A model generated the notes under the pieces. It made no database searches and had not been told where the DNA came from. It worked only from the letters and a program-made list of their open reading frames with translations. DNA of 39,746 nt from Mycoplasmatota bacterium. Lineage in GTDB: Bacteria > Bacillota_I > Bacilli_A > Izemoplasmatales > Hujiaoplasmataceae. The position numbers and the translations under genes are program-made. Each line of letters begins with the position of its first letter. Positions within the stretch are counted from its first letter, which is position 1. Positions 8,954 through 19,700 of this stretch are shown in pieces. The DNA lies in contig JAEIOE010000017.1 in assembly GCA_016342455.1 (NCBI GenBank), forward strand, positions 1-39,746. Reading direction: 5' to 3'.

Positions 8954-10312
8954 TTATTCCTTTCGTAACTTTTTAATTAATTCATCGTAATGATGAATTT
9001 TTTCATATTCGTAATCCCAGAAATCCATAGATCTCATTGCATCAAGGTACTCTTGTTTATATCCAAATTTTAGCCAATCTTTCTCTTTTTGATGGAATAG
9101 TTTTTCTTTTTGAGTATCAGTTCTATAATCAACGATATCTTCTTCACCTATTTTTCTAAATACATCTTTAAACCATCTACTTAATACATAGTCTGCAGTC
9201 TCAAGATATCTTCTTTCCAAGTCTTGAATAACTGAATCATAACGGTCAAATCCATCTGTTGCGATAGTTACAACATTATCATTAGGACCTAGTTTTAAGT
9301 ACTTAGCCATTTTAATAGCACCGATGATATTACAAATAGTTGATACTCCAAACATATCTTTCATTTTGATTGCATCTTCTTTTTTAACACCATTTTCTAC
9401 TAAGATATCTAAGCCATCATGAACTACTTTTAATCCTCTTACACAGTCATCATCTTTTACTAATGCAATGTAGTCAGTATTTATAACATTATGAATTAGA
9501 GTACACATTTTGTCTCCGATTCCTTCAATTCTATGTTGACCTCTACCACCATTCATTAATGTAGAACATTCATATGGTTCTAAAGCTACTACTTTAGCTT
9601 CTGGAAATGCTTTTTTGATTTGGTCGCCTGCACCTAATGTACCAGCTGATCCTGGTGCAGAAGTGAAACAAGCAATTCTACCATTACCAATACCCTTAAC
9701 AGCTTCGATACAAGAATTACCAGTTACATGTCTGTGGAAACGATAGTTAGGTAATAATTCAAATTGTGCAAGTGATCTGTTTTTTGGATTTTCTTTTAAT
9801 TTGAATGTTCTTTCTAAAGTAAGAATAACATCAGATTCAGTACCTGGAGTTAAATCTAATTCTGCTCCATATCTTCTGATTCTTTCATATCTTTCTTTAC
9901 TCATATTATCAGGCATAATAACAATTGCGTCATATTTCATTAAATTACAAATATATGCAACACCTATCCCGAAATTACCTGTTGATGGGCCAAGAATAGT
10001 ATGTTTCCCCGGTATGATAGTATTATCTACACAACCTTCTATAAGAGTTGAATAAGCAGGTCCAACTTTATGTGAGCCTGATGGAAAATATTTCCCAAGT
10101 AATACAACGATGTTACAATCAACACCAGTTAATTCTTTTGGTAGAACGATTTTGTTAACTTCATTGTTTTCGTTTTTCCAAGTAATGTTAAAAAGATTTA
10201 CTGGATCTAGTTCTTCTGGATTTGCTGCTAATGCTTTTTTTCTGATTTTAGGATCAACGTGACTAGGATTTAACATTTCATCATAGGTTGGTCCAAATGG
10301 AATTTTACTCAT
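8954..10312 (-). CDS. PLP fold-type II enzyme (cysteine synthase/ammonia-lyase-like)
   Basis: A 452-residue pyridoxal-phosphate enzyme of the tryptophan-synthase-beta fold. The Schiff-base lysine is Lys82 ([10 protein letters not shown]), the asparagine loop is [10 protein letters not shown] and the phosphate loop is [13 protein letters not shown]. In E. coli the matching operon position holds YgeX (2,3-diaminopropionate ammonia-lyase), but the lysine region here differs from YgeX (KDESKRFG...), so this is a different subfamily that may perform an equivalent or adjacent step. Its ATG overlaps the TGA of the upstream threonine-synthase-like gene (ATGA), which shows coupling and confirms TGA as a stop. 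Function is assigned only to fold and probable pathway. Confidence 0.75.
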   Translation of the reverse strand: MSKIPFGPTYDEMLNPSHVDPKIRKKALAANPEELDPVNLFNITWKNENNEVNKIVLPKELTGVDCNIVVLLGKYFPSGSHKVGPAYSTLIEGCVDNTIIPGKHTILGPSTGNFGIGVAYICNLMKYDAIVIMPDNMSKERYERIRRYGAELDLTPGTESDVILTLERTFKLKENPKNRSLAQFELLPNYRFHRHVTGNSCIEAVKGIGNGRIACFTSAPGSAGTLGAGDQIKKAFPEAKVVALEPYECSTLMNGGRGQHRIEGIGDKMCTLIHNVINTDYIALVKDDDCVRGLKVVHDGLDILVENGVKKEDAIKMKDMFGVSTICNIIGAIKMAKYLKLGPNDNVVTIATDGFDRYDSVIQDLERRYLETADYVLSRWFKDVFRKIGEEDIVDYRTDTQKEKLFHQKEKDWLKFGYKQEYLDAMRSMDFWDYEYEKIHHYDELIKKLRKE

Positions 10313-11559
10313 ATTTTCTTCTCCTTCGTATCTTCAATATGTCTTTTTACTTCATCTATATCTGCTTCTAAAAGAAGCCAATCAGTAATTGTGTTTAAAA
10401 GTGATTGTGGATCTTTAAGTCCATTACCGGTTACTATTACAGTAGCTGTTTCACTTTCTTTAATTATCTTTAATTCTAAAGCTTTCTGTAGTCCCGCTAC
10501 CGAAGCCGCAGCTGCCGGTTCCGCAAAAACACCTTCTGTTTTTGATAACAAAAGAATAGAACTTAGAATTTCAGAATCTTTAACTGCAATAAATGTACCT
10601 TTAGAGTTCTTTACTGCATTCATAGCTTTTATAGGGTTTCTAGGAATACCAACAGCGATACTATCCGCTATTGTATTTTCTTCTGCTTCTTTTAATTCTT
10701 CATTATTTCTAAACGCTTCTACAAAAGGAGCACAGCCTTCGCTTTGAACTCCCAATATTTTCGGAATTTTCTTAATGAGGCCGACTTGTAACAAGTCATA
10801 GAACCCTTTATATACTCCTGCAATTGTACAACCGTCTCCAACAGATACAACTACCCAATCAGTAGGTTGAAAACCAAGCTGTTCAGCGATTTCCAGGGCC
10901 ACTGTTTTCTTTCCTTCAACCAAATGCGGATTAATAGCTGCGTTTCGGTTATACCATCCATAATAAGCAATAGATTCTTTTGAGAGCTTAAATGCAGCTT
11001 TATAATCTCCATTTACTTTAATCAAATCTGAATCAAAAGCTTTTAACTGTATCAGCTTACCAACCGGTGCTCTTTTTGGTACAAATATCACCGTCTTTAG
11101 TCCAAGTTTTGCTGCATTACCTGCAAGACTTGAAGCTGCATTACCAGTTGATGAACAAGAAATAGTTTCTTTCCCCTTTTCTATCGCTTTTAAACAAGCG
11201 ATTACAGAAGCTCTATCCTTTAAGGATTGAGTTGGGTTTTGTCCATCGTCTTTAATATACAGTTTCTTTATTTTAAGTATTTCTTTTAATCTCTTTGATT
11301 TATATAGTGGAGTCCATCCTACATTAAGCGTGTCTTTTGTATATTTATCACTTACTGTTAAAAATGGTAAGTATCTCCATATATTATAATTTTTGTTCGT
11401 TTGAAAATATTCTCTTGAAACAATGGTTTTGATATAGTCATAATCAAAAATTATTTCTAGTATTCCTGTCTCACCACAATCTGGACAAGTCATTAAGTCT
11501 AGTTCTTTATCAAAATGTTTATGACAGATTGTACATTCATAGTATTTTACATTTTTCAT
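10309..11559 (-). CDS. Threonine synthase-like PLP enzyme with zinc ribbon
   Basis: A 416-residue fold-type II PLP enzyme. A short zinc ribbon opens the protein (Cys9, Cys12, Cys25, Cys28), followed by the threonine-synthase-like core: GWTPLYKSKRL, Lys113 in NPTQSLKDRAS, CSSTGNAASSLAGNAA and the SVGDGCTIAGVYKG phosphate loop. No other threonine-biosynthesis genes lie nearby; the gene is locked between adenine deaminase and a second PLP enzyme by ATGA overlaps on both sides. A role as beta-eliminating lyase on a purine-derived amino acid such as 2,3-diaminopropionate is therefore a fair inference. True threonine synthase remains the main alternative. Confidence 0.78.
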   Translation of the reverse strand: MKNVKYYECTICHKHFDKELDLMTCPDCGETGILEIIFDYDYIKTIVSREYFQTNKNYNIWRYLPFLTVSDKYTKDTLNVGWTPLYKSKRLKEILKIKKLYIKDDGQNPTQSLKDRASVIACLKAIEKGKETISCSSTGNAASSLAGNAAKLGLKTVIFVPKRAPVGKLIQLKAFDSDLIKVNGDYKAAFKLSKESIAYYGWYNRNAAINPHLVEGKKTVALEIAEQLGFQPTDWVVVSVGDGCTIAGVYKGFYDLLQVGLIKKIPKILGVQSEGCAPFVEAFRNNEELKEAEENTIADSIAVGIPRNPIKAMNAVKNSKGTFIAVKDSEILSSILLLSKTEGVFAEPAAAASVAGLQKALELKIIKESETATVIVTGNGLKDPQSLLNTITDWLLLEADIDEVKRHIEDTKEKKI

Positions 11560-13274
11560 TCAATATCGCCTGCTTCTAAAGAGATTATTTTAAACTTTCT
11601 AACATCAAATAGACCCTTATCGGTGCATTTAATATCTGGTATTACTGGTAGTGATAAAAAGGCTAACACTAAGAAAGGATCATCAATTTCTTCCTTCACT
11701 CCTAGTTTTCTAATTTTGACTTCCATATTTTCAAGTTTTTCTTTCACGTATTCTGCATCTTTATTAGTCATAAGACCAGCTACTTCTAATTCGAGGTAAT
11801 CGAATACTACACCATTGCTTACTAAAACAATTCCACCCTGAATCTCTTGGATTTTGTTAATAGCTACTGAAACATCTGTTTCATTGTCTCCTACGACAAT
11901 TACATTATGCGAGTCATGTGCAATACTTAAGGCAATGGCAGCGTTCTTTAAACCGTATCCGCGAATCAAAGCTTTCCCTACATTACCAGTAGCATGATGT
12001 CTTTCTATAACAAACATTTTTAATAAATCATCTGATTTAGAAAGATCAATATCATGATCTTTTAAAACTACCTGTTCAACATGTTTTCTTGTAGTAATAT
12101 TGTTATTTACTAATTGAATAATATTTACAAAATCAAATTTTAAGTCATATTTGTAATCAAAATTACTTAGGTTCATATGTACTGTGTTTTCTACTTCTTT
12201 ATCTACTAGAGATTCAGTATCAAACAAAGCTTTTCCATTTTTAGCAACTAACTCGCCTTTTTTATAGACGTAGGTAGCTTGAATATTTAAAATATCCTTG
12301 AAAAATACTAAGTCTGCATAATAACCTGGCGCTATCGCTCCGTGTCTTCTTAAGTTATAACAAGTAGCAATATTGATCGTTGCCATTTGTATCGACGTTA
12401 TCGGATCTAAGCCGTGTTTAGTGGCGATATTAATATTGTTATTGATATGTCCATCTTTCATAATATCAGAAGGATGTAAATCATCACTACAAAATAGTAA
12501 TCTATTTGAATATGCTAAATCAACTGCTGGAAGAAGATCAATCACATTTTTAGTTTGAGATCCTTCTCTTAAATGTATATACATTCCTTTTTTTACTTTA
12601 TCAACTAGTTCTAAAGGCGAAGTTGATTCATGATCTGTTTTGACTCCTGATAGAATATAGGCGTTTAAGTCTTTACCAAATACAGAAGGTACGTGACCAT
12701 CAATGATTTTATCACTGTATGCATCTAGTTTATCATGAGTGGATGCATCTCCATTAATTACTCTTGGATAATTCATCATTTCTCCCAAGCCAAGTACATT
12801 TGGTAGTTCTTTAAGTTCTACTAGGTCTTTGGTATCTAGAATCGCTCCTGATGTTTCAAATGAAGTTGCCGGAACACATGATGGAATCATCATAAATACA
12901 TCCAGTGGTGTTCTATTCGCTGATTCAAGCATGTATTTAACACCGTTTTTTCCGCAAACATTAGCTATTTCGTGACAATCAGCTATGATTGAAGTGGTAC
13001 CTTTTGGCATCACTACTTTCGCATAAGAAGTAGGCGTTAGCATAGAGGATTCAATATGTACATGTCCATCAATGAAACCAGGTGAAACAAAGAAACCTGA
13101 ACAATCGATTTCTTTTAATCCATTATATGTACCAGTTCCCAAAATAATTCCATTACTAACAGCTATATCTTCTGTTTCAATGGTCTTTGTAAAGACATTA
13201 ACTACTTTACAATTCTTAAAAACTAGCTCAGCTAATACTTCTCCTCTAGCTTGTTTCATCAAATTTCTATTCAA
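11556..13274 (-). CDS. ade: Adenine deaminase
   Basis: A roughly 572-residue amidohydrolase of the AdeC family, deaminating adenine to hypoxanthine. Metal ligands are seen in GFIDGHVHIESS (His71 and His73 from the chosen start), ADCHEIANVCG, and FCSDDLHPSDI, with the family-specific C-terminal domain (VVGDNETDVSVAINKIQ) complete. The start is proposed as TTG 13274 because GAGGTGA (13279-13285) lies at the right distance. A frame extending to 13298 would put the ribosome site inside the gene, and an ATG at 13259 is the alternative. The position between the xdh genes and the PLP enzymes ties adenine salvage into the breakdown operon. Confidence 0.92.
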   Translation of the reverse strand: MNRNLMKQARGEVLAELVFKNCKVVNVFTKTIETEDIAVSNGIILGTGTYNGLKEIDCSGFFVSPGFIDGHVHIESSMLTPTSYAKVVMPKGTTSIIADCHEIANVCGKNGVKYMLESANRTPLDVFMMIPSCVPATSFETSGAILDTKDLVELKELPNVLGLGEMMNYPRVINGDASTHDKLDAYSDKIIDGHVPSVFGKDLNAYILSGVKTDHESTSPLELVDKVKKGMYIHLREGSQTKNVIDLLPAVDLAYSNRLLFCSDDLHPSDIMKDGHINNNINIATKHGLDPITSIQMATINIATCYNLRRHGAIAPGYYADLVFFKDILNIQATYVYKKGELVAKNGKALFDTESLVDKEVENTVHMNLSNFDYKYDLKFDFVNIIQLVNNNITTRKHVEQVVLKDHDIDLSKSDDLLKMFVIERHHATGNVGKALIRGYGLKNAAIALSIAHDSHNVIVVGDNETDVSVAINKIQEIQGGIVLVSNGVVFDYLELEVAGLMTNKDAEYVKEKLENMEVKIRKLGVKEEIDDPFLVLAFLSLPVIPDIKCTDKGLFDVRKFKIISLEAGDIE

Positions 13275-13284
13275 AAAATCACCT

Positions 13285-14124
13285 CTATAATTCTTCAATA
13301 AAGTTTCTCAGTAGATTTAAGGCTACTGTTTTACGATACTCCTTGTTTGATCTTTGATCATCAATTGGTCTAATATATTCAGAATATTTTTCAAGTAATT
13401 CATCTACTGAATTCTTTAATTCTTCTTTTGTTTTATAAATATATTGCGCTTCAATCTCTGGTCTTCTAACAACGGTAATATTGACCGCTCCGAAAGAAAA
13501 TCTTAAATCTATTACCTTGTCTTCATGGAAACTAACAGCTCCTAAAAAAGATAACTTAGATATTGCATCACTTAATCTAGGCCCAACTTTAACAAATTGA
13601 TGCTTATCAAAATTAATTTTACTAATTATGATTTTCGTGATGATTTCATCATCTCTTAAATCTATTCTTCTAACATGAGTAATAAAATCAGATAATAAAA
13701 CACTTCTTATTCCCTTTAAAGATTGAAGTTGAACTATTGCATTCAATAAGTAAAGAGGAACTAATAAATCTCCCGCAGGTGATGCGTTACCAATATTCCC
13801 GCCTATTGTTCCTGAATGTCTTATCGCAGGTGAAGCCATTTGAAGAATGGTATCTTTTAGAATTTGAGGTGTTATCTTATTTTCCAATATTGATTCTAAA
13901 GATTCAGAAGCTCCAATTGTAATAAAATCTTCGTCTTCTGTAATTCCCTTTAGTTCTTCTAGATTGAATGTATAGATAATATTGTCCTTAAAGTCAATTG
14001 GTAGTGTCTTAAGGTTATGGTTTTGAATTAACATATCCGTTCCACCAGCACAAAATCTATATTTTTCTTTTGATATTAGTTCTAACACTTCGCTTAGGTT
14101 CTTAGGTAGAATTTGTTTTACCAT
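13285..14124 (-). CDS. xdhB: Molybdenum hydroxylase FAD subunit (first set)
   Basis: A 279-residue FAD-binding subunit of xanthine-dehydrogenase-type enzymes (CoxM/XdhB family). FAD-contact motifs are seen as RFCAGGTDMLIQ near residue 28 and SGTIGGNIGNASPAGDLL near residue 112, with the C-terminal CoxM-like domain following. It passes electrons between the FeS clusters and NAD or another acceptor. Its ATG overlaps the FeS-subunit gene by seven bases and adenine deaminase follows after ten, so it belongs to the complete Mo-FeS-FAD set 13285-16674. Confidence 0.9.
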   Translation of the reverse strand: MVKQILPKNLSEVLELISKEKYRFCAGGTDMLIQNHNLKTLPIDFKDNIIYTFNLEELKGITEDEDFITIGASESLESILENKITPQILKDTILQMASPAIRHSGTIGGNIGNASPAGDLLVPLYLLNAIVQLQSLKGIRSVLLSDFITHVRRIDLRDDEIITKIIISKINFDKHQFVKVGPRLSDAISKLSFLGAVSFHEDKVIDLRFSFGAVNITVVRRPEIEAQYIYKTKEELKNSVDELLEKYSEYIRPIDDQRSNKEYRKTVALNLLRNFIEEL

Positions 14125-14594
14125 TTACCTTCACCAACTTTAGCTGCTCTTTGTATCGCTTTAATAATCATATTGTATCCTGTACATCTACACAAATTTC
14201 CTGACAAACCAATTTTGATTTCTTCCGTAGTAGGTTTCGGGTTTTTATTTAATAAGCTTTCAGCTGCTATCATCATTCCGGGTGTACAGAAACCACATTG
14301 AACAGCACCTTCTTCTTCAAAAGCGTCTTTTAATATTTTATATCTCGAAGTATTAGAAAACCCTTCTATCGTTACGATATCCTTATTGGCACAGTTTGCA
14401 ATAGGTACAGAACATGAATTTATTATTTCGTGATCAAATAATACAGCGCAAGCACCGCATTCTCCTTCACCACAACCTTCTTTTATTCCAATAAGATCAA
14501 AATCTTCATGCAAAACGTCAAGTAATCTTCTGTTTAGTTGCGTTTCTATTGAAACTGGGACTCCATTTAGTCTAAAGTCTATTTTTGCCATCAT
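14118..14594 (-). CDS. xdhC: Molybdenum hydroxylase [2Fe-2S] subunit (first set)
   Basis: A 158-residue subunit carrying two [2Fe-2S] clusters. The plant-ferredoxin-type cluster is bound by Cys41, Cys46, Cys49 and Cys61 (GCGEGECGACAV); the second by Cys100, Cys103, Cys135 and Cys137 (QCGFCTPGMM, NLCRCTGY). All eight cysteines are present. The start codon pair ATGATG has a GGAGATGA site inside the end of the Mo-subunit gene, so the two genes overlap by about 20 bases. The symbol follows E. coli usage (XdhC = FeS subunit), which is distinct from the XdhC maturation factor at 22880-23737. Confidence 0.92.
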   Translation of the reverse strand: MMAKIDFRLNGVPVSIETQLNRRLLDVLHEDFDLIGIKEGCGEGECGACAVLFDHEIINSCSVPIANCANKDIVTIEGFSNTSRYKILKDAFEEEGAVQCGFCTPGMMIAAESLLNKNPKPTTEEIKIGLSGNLCRCTGYNMIIKAIQRAAKVGEGKW

Positions 14595-16674
14595 TCATCA
14601 TCTCCAATATATATTCTGGTGTAGCAGGTATTTTATGTATTCTTTTATTAATTGCTTGTTCTATTGCATAAACCACTGCAGGAGCTCCACCTACTAAAGT
14701 AAGTTCTCCAACACCCTTCGCACCATAAGGGCCAAAGGCATAAGGATTCTCATATATTACAGTTTCCATATTTCCTGTGTCCATTGCAGTAGGAATAATG
14801 TAGTCTGTCATATTTTTTTGTTTTATGACACCTTTTACATGATTCATTACCTCAAGATAACCATAAGCAATTCCTTGAGTTAAGCCACCATCCGCTTGTC
14901 CTAATACAATTCTGTCATCAATAGATTTTCCAATATCGTAAACAGACCAAGTATTTAAAATTTTTGGTTGGTATGTTACTGGATTCACATCTACTTCTAC
15001 AATATTAACACCCCAAGAATATGCAGGGTATGCATCTCCTCTAAAGGTTTCATCGTTATATTTAATATATTCAGGTTGTTCATATATTTTTTCAACAATA
15101 AATTCAGTTTCAGTCCAACGCTTTTTCATTTCCTTAGCAGCTCTACCGATTAAACCTCCGACAATCATCATCGTTCTAGAAGCCACAGTAGGCCCAGAAT
15201 CTGGAACTTTATCTGTATCTGGAAAATCAAAGATTACATTATCAATAGGAATTTCTAAAATTTGAGCAACTACTTTTCTCAATGTAGTTCTAATTCCTTG
15301 TCCCATATCAACAGCGGCTACCAATATATATACTGTGTTATCTTTATCTTTTTTAAGTCTCACTTTTGCTTTAATATGTGTTGCTTCTCCAGAACCCGTG
15401 AAACCACAGCCATGGAAGAAGAAACTCATTCCAATTCCTTTTGTAGATTTCTCTTTTGAATATTCTATGCGCTTCTTTTTATAATCAGAAATTTCCATTC
15501 CTTTTTCAATCATTTCATTCATGATGATAGGATCTCTAAAAGTACCTGATGTTGAAGTCAAGTCATTTTGTTTTGCTAAGTACTTTCTTCTAAATGCTAA
15601 AGAGTCAATGCCTAAATCTAAAGCAATATGTTCCATAAACATTTCAACAGCGAAATACATCTGCGGTGCACCAAAACCTCTAAATGCTCCATTTGGAACT
15701 GTATTCGTTATGAATACATCTCCTGAACAATCCAAGTTATCAATTGTATAAGCACCAGTACCAGCTATTAAGGCTCTCGATAAAACAACTCCACTTAAGC
15801 CTATGTTCGCTCCGGCATCTATTGCACAATAAATTTTAAATCCAAGAATTTCTCGTTCCTTGTTTAAAGCCGCTGAAAAACGAATCCTAGCAGGATGCCT
15901 TTTTGTCGTGACTAACATATCTTCTTCTCGTTCGTAAATAAGTTGAATTGGTTTTTTCACTTTTTTTACAGCGCAAGCCAATTGACAAGCCATTAATGAA
16001 GGAAATTCTTCTTTCCCACCAAAAGCTCCACCAACAGAAGGTTGAATGACTCTTACATTTTCTTCTGTCGCGTTTAAAACTTGAATAACAGCATTTTTAA
16101 CGTAATAAGGACATTGTATTGAACCTATTAAAGTTACTTTATCCTTACCCTCTAAATAACCGATAAAACCTTGTGGCTCTATATAGGCTTGTTCTTGATA
16201 TCCTGTTTCGTAATCATACTCGATAATCTTATCTGCATTTTCAAAAATGGATTTTCCTAAGCCTTTATCAAAATGATATTGAACGGCAGAATTCTTCCAT
16301 TCAAAAGTAGCTTCTTTTTCTATGTATTCAATTTGAATATTATTTACAATTTCTTTTACTTTTTCTTTATTAGGACCTACTACTAAAAGAATAGGTTCAT
16401 GAAGATAAGTAATAGCTTTCTCAGTAAATACAGGCATATCGTCAAATATAATTTTAACAACATTTAAACCTGGTACATCTCTGTGATCTACAATAAAATA
16501 TCCCTCAGGAAGTTCTGGATAACTAATATTCTTAATCTCTCCACAAGCAATTGTTGAACGTTTCGTAATTGCATGTTGCATATTAGCCATTCGAATATCA
16601 GCTACATATTTGGCTTGACCTGAGATTTTTTCATCGCCATCTGTTTTTAAAATTGATTCTCTAATGTCTTTCAT
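14572..16674 (-). CDS. xdhA: Molybdenum hydroxylase catalytic subunit (first set, xanthine dehydrogenase-like)
   Basis: A 700-residue molybdopterin-binding subunit. Key motifs are SVGGAFGGKEE (about 213-223), NGAFRGFGAPQM, DMGQGIRT and the C-terminal GAKGVGELTL with the catalytic base Glu at about 657. ATG 16674 is preferred over the frame's upstream ATG because AAGGAGG (16683-16689) lies eight bases before it. Together with the next two genes it forms a complete hydroxylase, plausibly xanthine dehydrogenase/urate-xanthine interconversion given the purine context. Motifs alone do not fix the substrate. It is slightly shorter than most homologues (about 750). Confidence 0.9.
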   Translation of the reverse strand: MKDIRESILKTDGDEKISGQAKYVADIRMANMQHAITKRSTIACGEIKNISYPELPEGYFIVDHRDVPGLNVVKIIFDDMPVFTEKAITYLHEPILLVVGPNKEKVKEIVNNIQIEYIEKEATFEWKNSAVQYHFDKGLGKSIFENADKIIEYDYETGYQEQAYIEPQGFIGYLEGKDKVTLIGSIQCPYYVKNAVIQVLNATEENVRVIQPSVGGAFGGKEEFPSLMACQLACAVKKVKKPIQLIYEREEDMLVTTKRHPARIRFSAALNKEREILGFKIYCAIDAGANIGLSGVVLSRALIAGTGAYTIDNLDCSGDVFITNTVPNGAFRGFGAPQMYFAVEMFMEHIALDLGIDSLAFRRKYLAKQNDLTSTSGTFRDPIIMNEMIEKGMEISDYKKKRIEYSKEKSTKGIGMSFFFHGCGFTGSGEATHIKAKVRLKKDKDNTVYILVAAVDMGQGIRTTLRKVVAQILEIPIDNVIFDFPDTDKVPDSGPTVASRTMMIVGGLIGRAAKEMKKRWTETEFIVEKIYEQPEYIKYNDETFRGDAYPAYSWGVNIVEVDVNPVTYQPKILNTWSVYDIGKSIDDRIVLGQADGGLTQGIAYGYLEVMNHVKGVIKQKNMTDYIIPTAMDTGNMETVIYENPYAFGPYGAKGVGELTLVGGAPAVVYAIEQAINKRIHKIPATPEYILEMMNDGKNRL

Positions 16675-16745
16675 ATACTCTACCTCCTTGGATACCATAA
16701 TATAAATAATTTCTGAGAAACTTAATAATTAAAGCTATATAAACG

Positions 16746-19700
16746 CTACCTCATCAAATATGAATATTTTGTATTCACTGAATCAATAATTTTTTCAAAT
16801 TCTTTTGAGACGGTCTTGTCTCTGATTGCATAATTAAATACATTTCCTAATTCATCGCGAACCTTAAATAAATTTTTACTTAAGGGAAGGAACCCAACAT
16901 TAGTAGAATCAACAAAATCATGTTCAGTCCAAAACAATGTTATTTTGTCTTTATATGGTCTTCCACTATGCGGACAGAAAGTAGCACAGTTACCACATTC
17001 ATTACACATACCATCAATATGAATAATTTGCTGTTCTTGCTTGAACAATTCTGATGTAACATTAATGCTAATATTCGCTCTGTTCGGGCAGACATCAGTA
17101 CATATATCACAGACTTGATCACATGTTAAGCAACGTAATCCATCCATTTTTGCTTCTAATCTTGCTTTTAAAATACCTTTTTTATCATAAAGTGAATCTT
17201 TATTTTGAGGAATATCTGCTTTAACAAAATCGTTGCTTAATCCCAATTTATCCAAGATATCAATTGCAATTAATTTAGCGTCTGCAATAGCCTTAACAAT
17301 TGTTTTGGCCCCTTCAAAACCATCACCTGCTACATATACATTTTTTAATGAAGTTTCATTTTTATCATTGGTTTTTGGATAACCCCACTCATTTAACGAA
17401 AACTCATTTCTTATATAACCTGATTTATCTACTTTGGTTCCAATTGCATTAATAATAGTATCGCAGTCCATTTTAAATGTTTCTTTTGTTGATCTCGCTT
17501 TATTATTAATTAATTCATTTTTTACGCAAGTCAAGGTCTTTCCATCAAATTCAAGCGGTGAGGTTAAAAACTTAATGACAACTCCATCACCAGTAGCTAA
17601 ACTGAATTCTTCGTAAGTCGCAGGCATAACTTTTTTAGTTCGTCGATAAATCAATGTAACATCTTCTACACCAGCTGTGCGAATTGCAGATCTGGCGCAA
17701 TCCATTGATACATCTCCTCCACCAACTACTACAACATGCTTACCAAGTTCTAAAGATAAATTGCTTGCTTTAGATTTTTCTAAAAAGTCCAAAGCTTCCC
17801 ACGCCAATTCTCCGCCAGTTTTTAATGGATTAAATCCTTTTAACCAAGATCCAATTGCAATTACAACATAGTCATAATCTTCTTTTAACAAATTAATATT
17901 AAAATCAGCAGCTACGTTAAAATGAAAATTAACTCCAGCAGCTACGGCTAAATTATAGTCTTTTTCAATCATTTGTTTTGGAATTCGGAATTCAGGAATT
18001 ACATAAGTTACTACACCCATTGGCTTATCACGTTTTTCAAAAACATCCACCTCAACGCCATTGCGTCTTAGGAATAACGCTGTTGAAGTCCCTGCAACCC
18101 CAGCTCCAATAACTGCTACTTTTTTTGCAGTTCTAAGTTTTTGTATTTCTGTTCTTTTTATATAATCATCTTGAGCAGCCAAAACAGCTACTAATTTATT
18201 ATCTCGTATAGAAAGAGATTCATCATAATCCACTCTTGTACAAACACTCTGACAATTATGGTCACAAATCGTTCCAGTAATTGCCGGTGCTGCATTATCA
18301 ATTGCAATAATTTCAAACGCTTCTTTATATTTTCCCTCAGAAACTAATTTTAAGTACTCCGGTATTTGTTGTTCTATTGGACATCCTATATCACTTGAAT
18401 TACATGGTGATTTAAAACAATCAAATAAAGGCAACTTAGAATTTGATTTTCTAGATCCGATTTCACGAATATCTTTTTGATTATATTTATAACTTTGGAA
18501 CCCTTCAACAATTTTTGTAAGTTTATCAATACTTATTGTCTTGAATCCTCCATTTAACAACGGTTCACAGATTTCAGCCATTTGTTTAATTCTCTCATAG
18601 CCACCTGGCTTCAGTAAAGTTGTACATACTGTAATTGGACGAATCCCTGTTTCAAAAATAGTTTTTATGTTTAAAGCGTCAGCGCCACCAGAATATGATA
18701 TAGGCATCTCACCAGCAAAGGCAATTGTTAGCTTTTGTGCTAAACTAATACTGAGTGGGAACAAAGCGCGTCCTGACATGTACATCTCTTCACCAGGAAG
18801 TTCTGAGCAATTAATTTGCACAGGAAAAGTATTTGTTAATTTCAAGCCGAAAATCAAACCTTTTTCCTTTGCTAAATTCTTTAAATGACTAAACATAGGT
18901 ATCGCATCATTCCACTGAAGGTCAGCGTTAAAATGATGCTCATCAAAAGACAAATAGTCATAGCCAAATTGATCAAGAATATTGCGAGCATAGGTATAAC
19001 CCAATAAGGTCGGATTACACTTCACATAAGTATGCATTCCCTTGACCGTTACTAGGTGTTCAACAATTGAGTTAATTTCCTCAGGAGGGCAACCATGCAT
19101 AGTAGATACCGTTATGCTCGGAGAAATTGAAGCGTTTATACACTCAATATCTTTAGCAACAAATTTGTTAAAACTATCAATATTTTCTAATAAATACTGC
19201 TTACATTCTTTCCAAATCAAAGTGTCAGATGCATTCATCATATCATTGATAAATGAATCAATTTTTGGTTTTTTGATTCCTTCTAATGTATATCCTACTG
19301 AGATATTGAAGATGAAGTCTCTTTCATCAGAAATGCCTAATTCCTTTGCTAATACATGGATTGCAACCCAGGCTTTAATATATTCGTCTCGAGCTTCTTC
19401 AACTTTTAATTCGGTTGACCATTCAACATTATACCCTTCGTCTTCTACATTAATACATGGTCTTGGGATACAAGCAGCTAATTCATCTCCATCTATAATT
19501 TGTACGGTCTTTAGTTCTATAAATCTAGCTCCAGCTAAATAAGCAGCTATAATGTTCTGAGCTAACTGAGAGTTTGGACCGGCTGCCGGACCTACTGGCG
19601 AACTAATTTTTTCGCCAAACAATTCAATTGTCTTACCTGATTTATTTCTATAAAATTTATTTGCATGAATCCCAAAAATAGATTGCTCATTTTGATATTC

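Noticed and set aside
10309-10312. Possible TGA-as-tryptophan code, as in Mycoplasma.
   Set aside because: Genes here end in TGA at tight ATGA/TTGA overlaps (10309-10312, 27939-27941), and conserved tryptophans use TGG.
19042-19542. A 166-codon open frame on the + strand.
   Set aside because: It lies antisense to the well-supported ygfK gene, has no recognisable domain, and is a by-product of AT-rich codon use.
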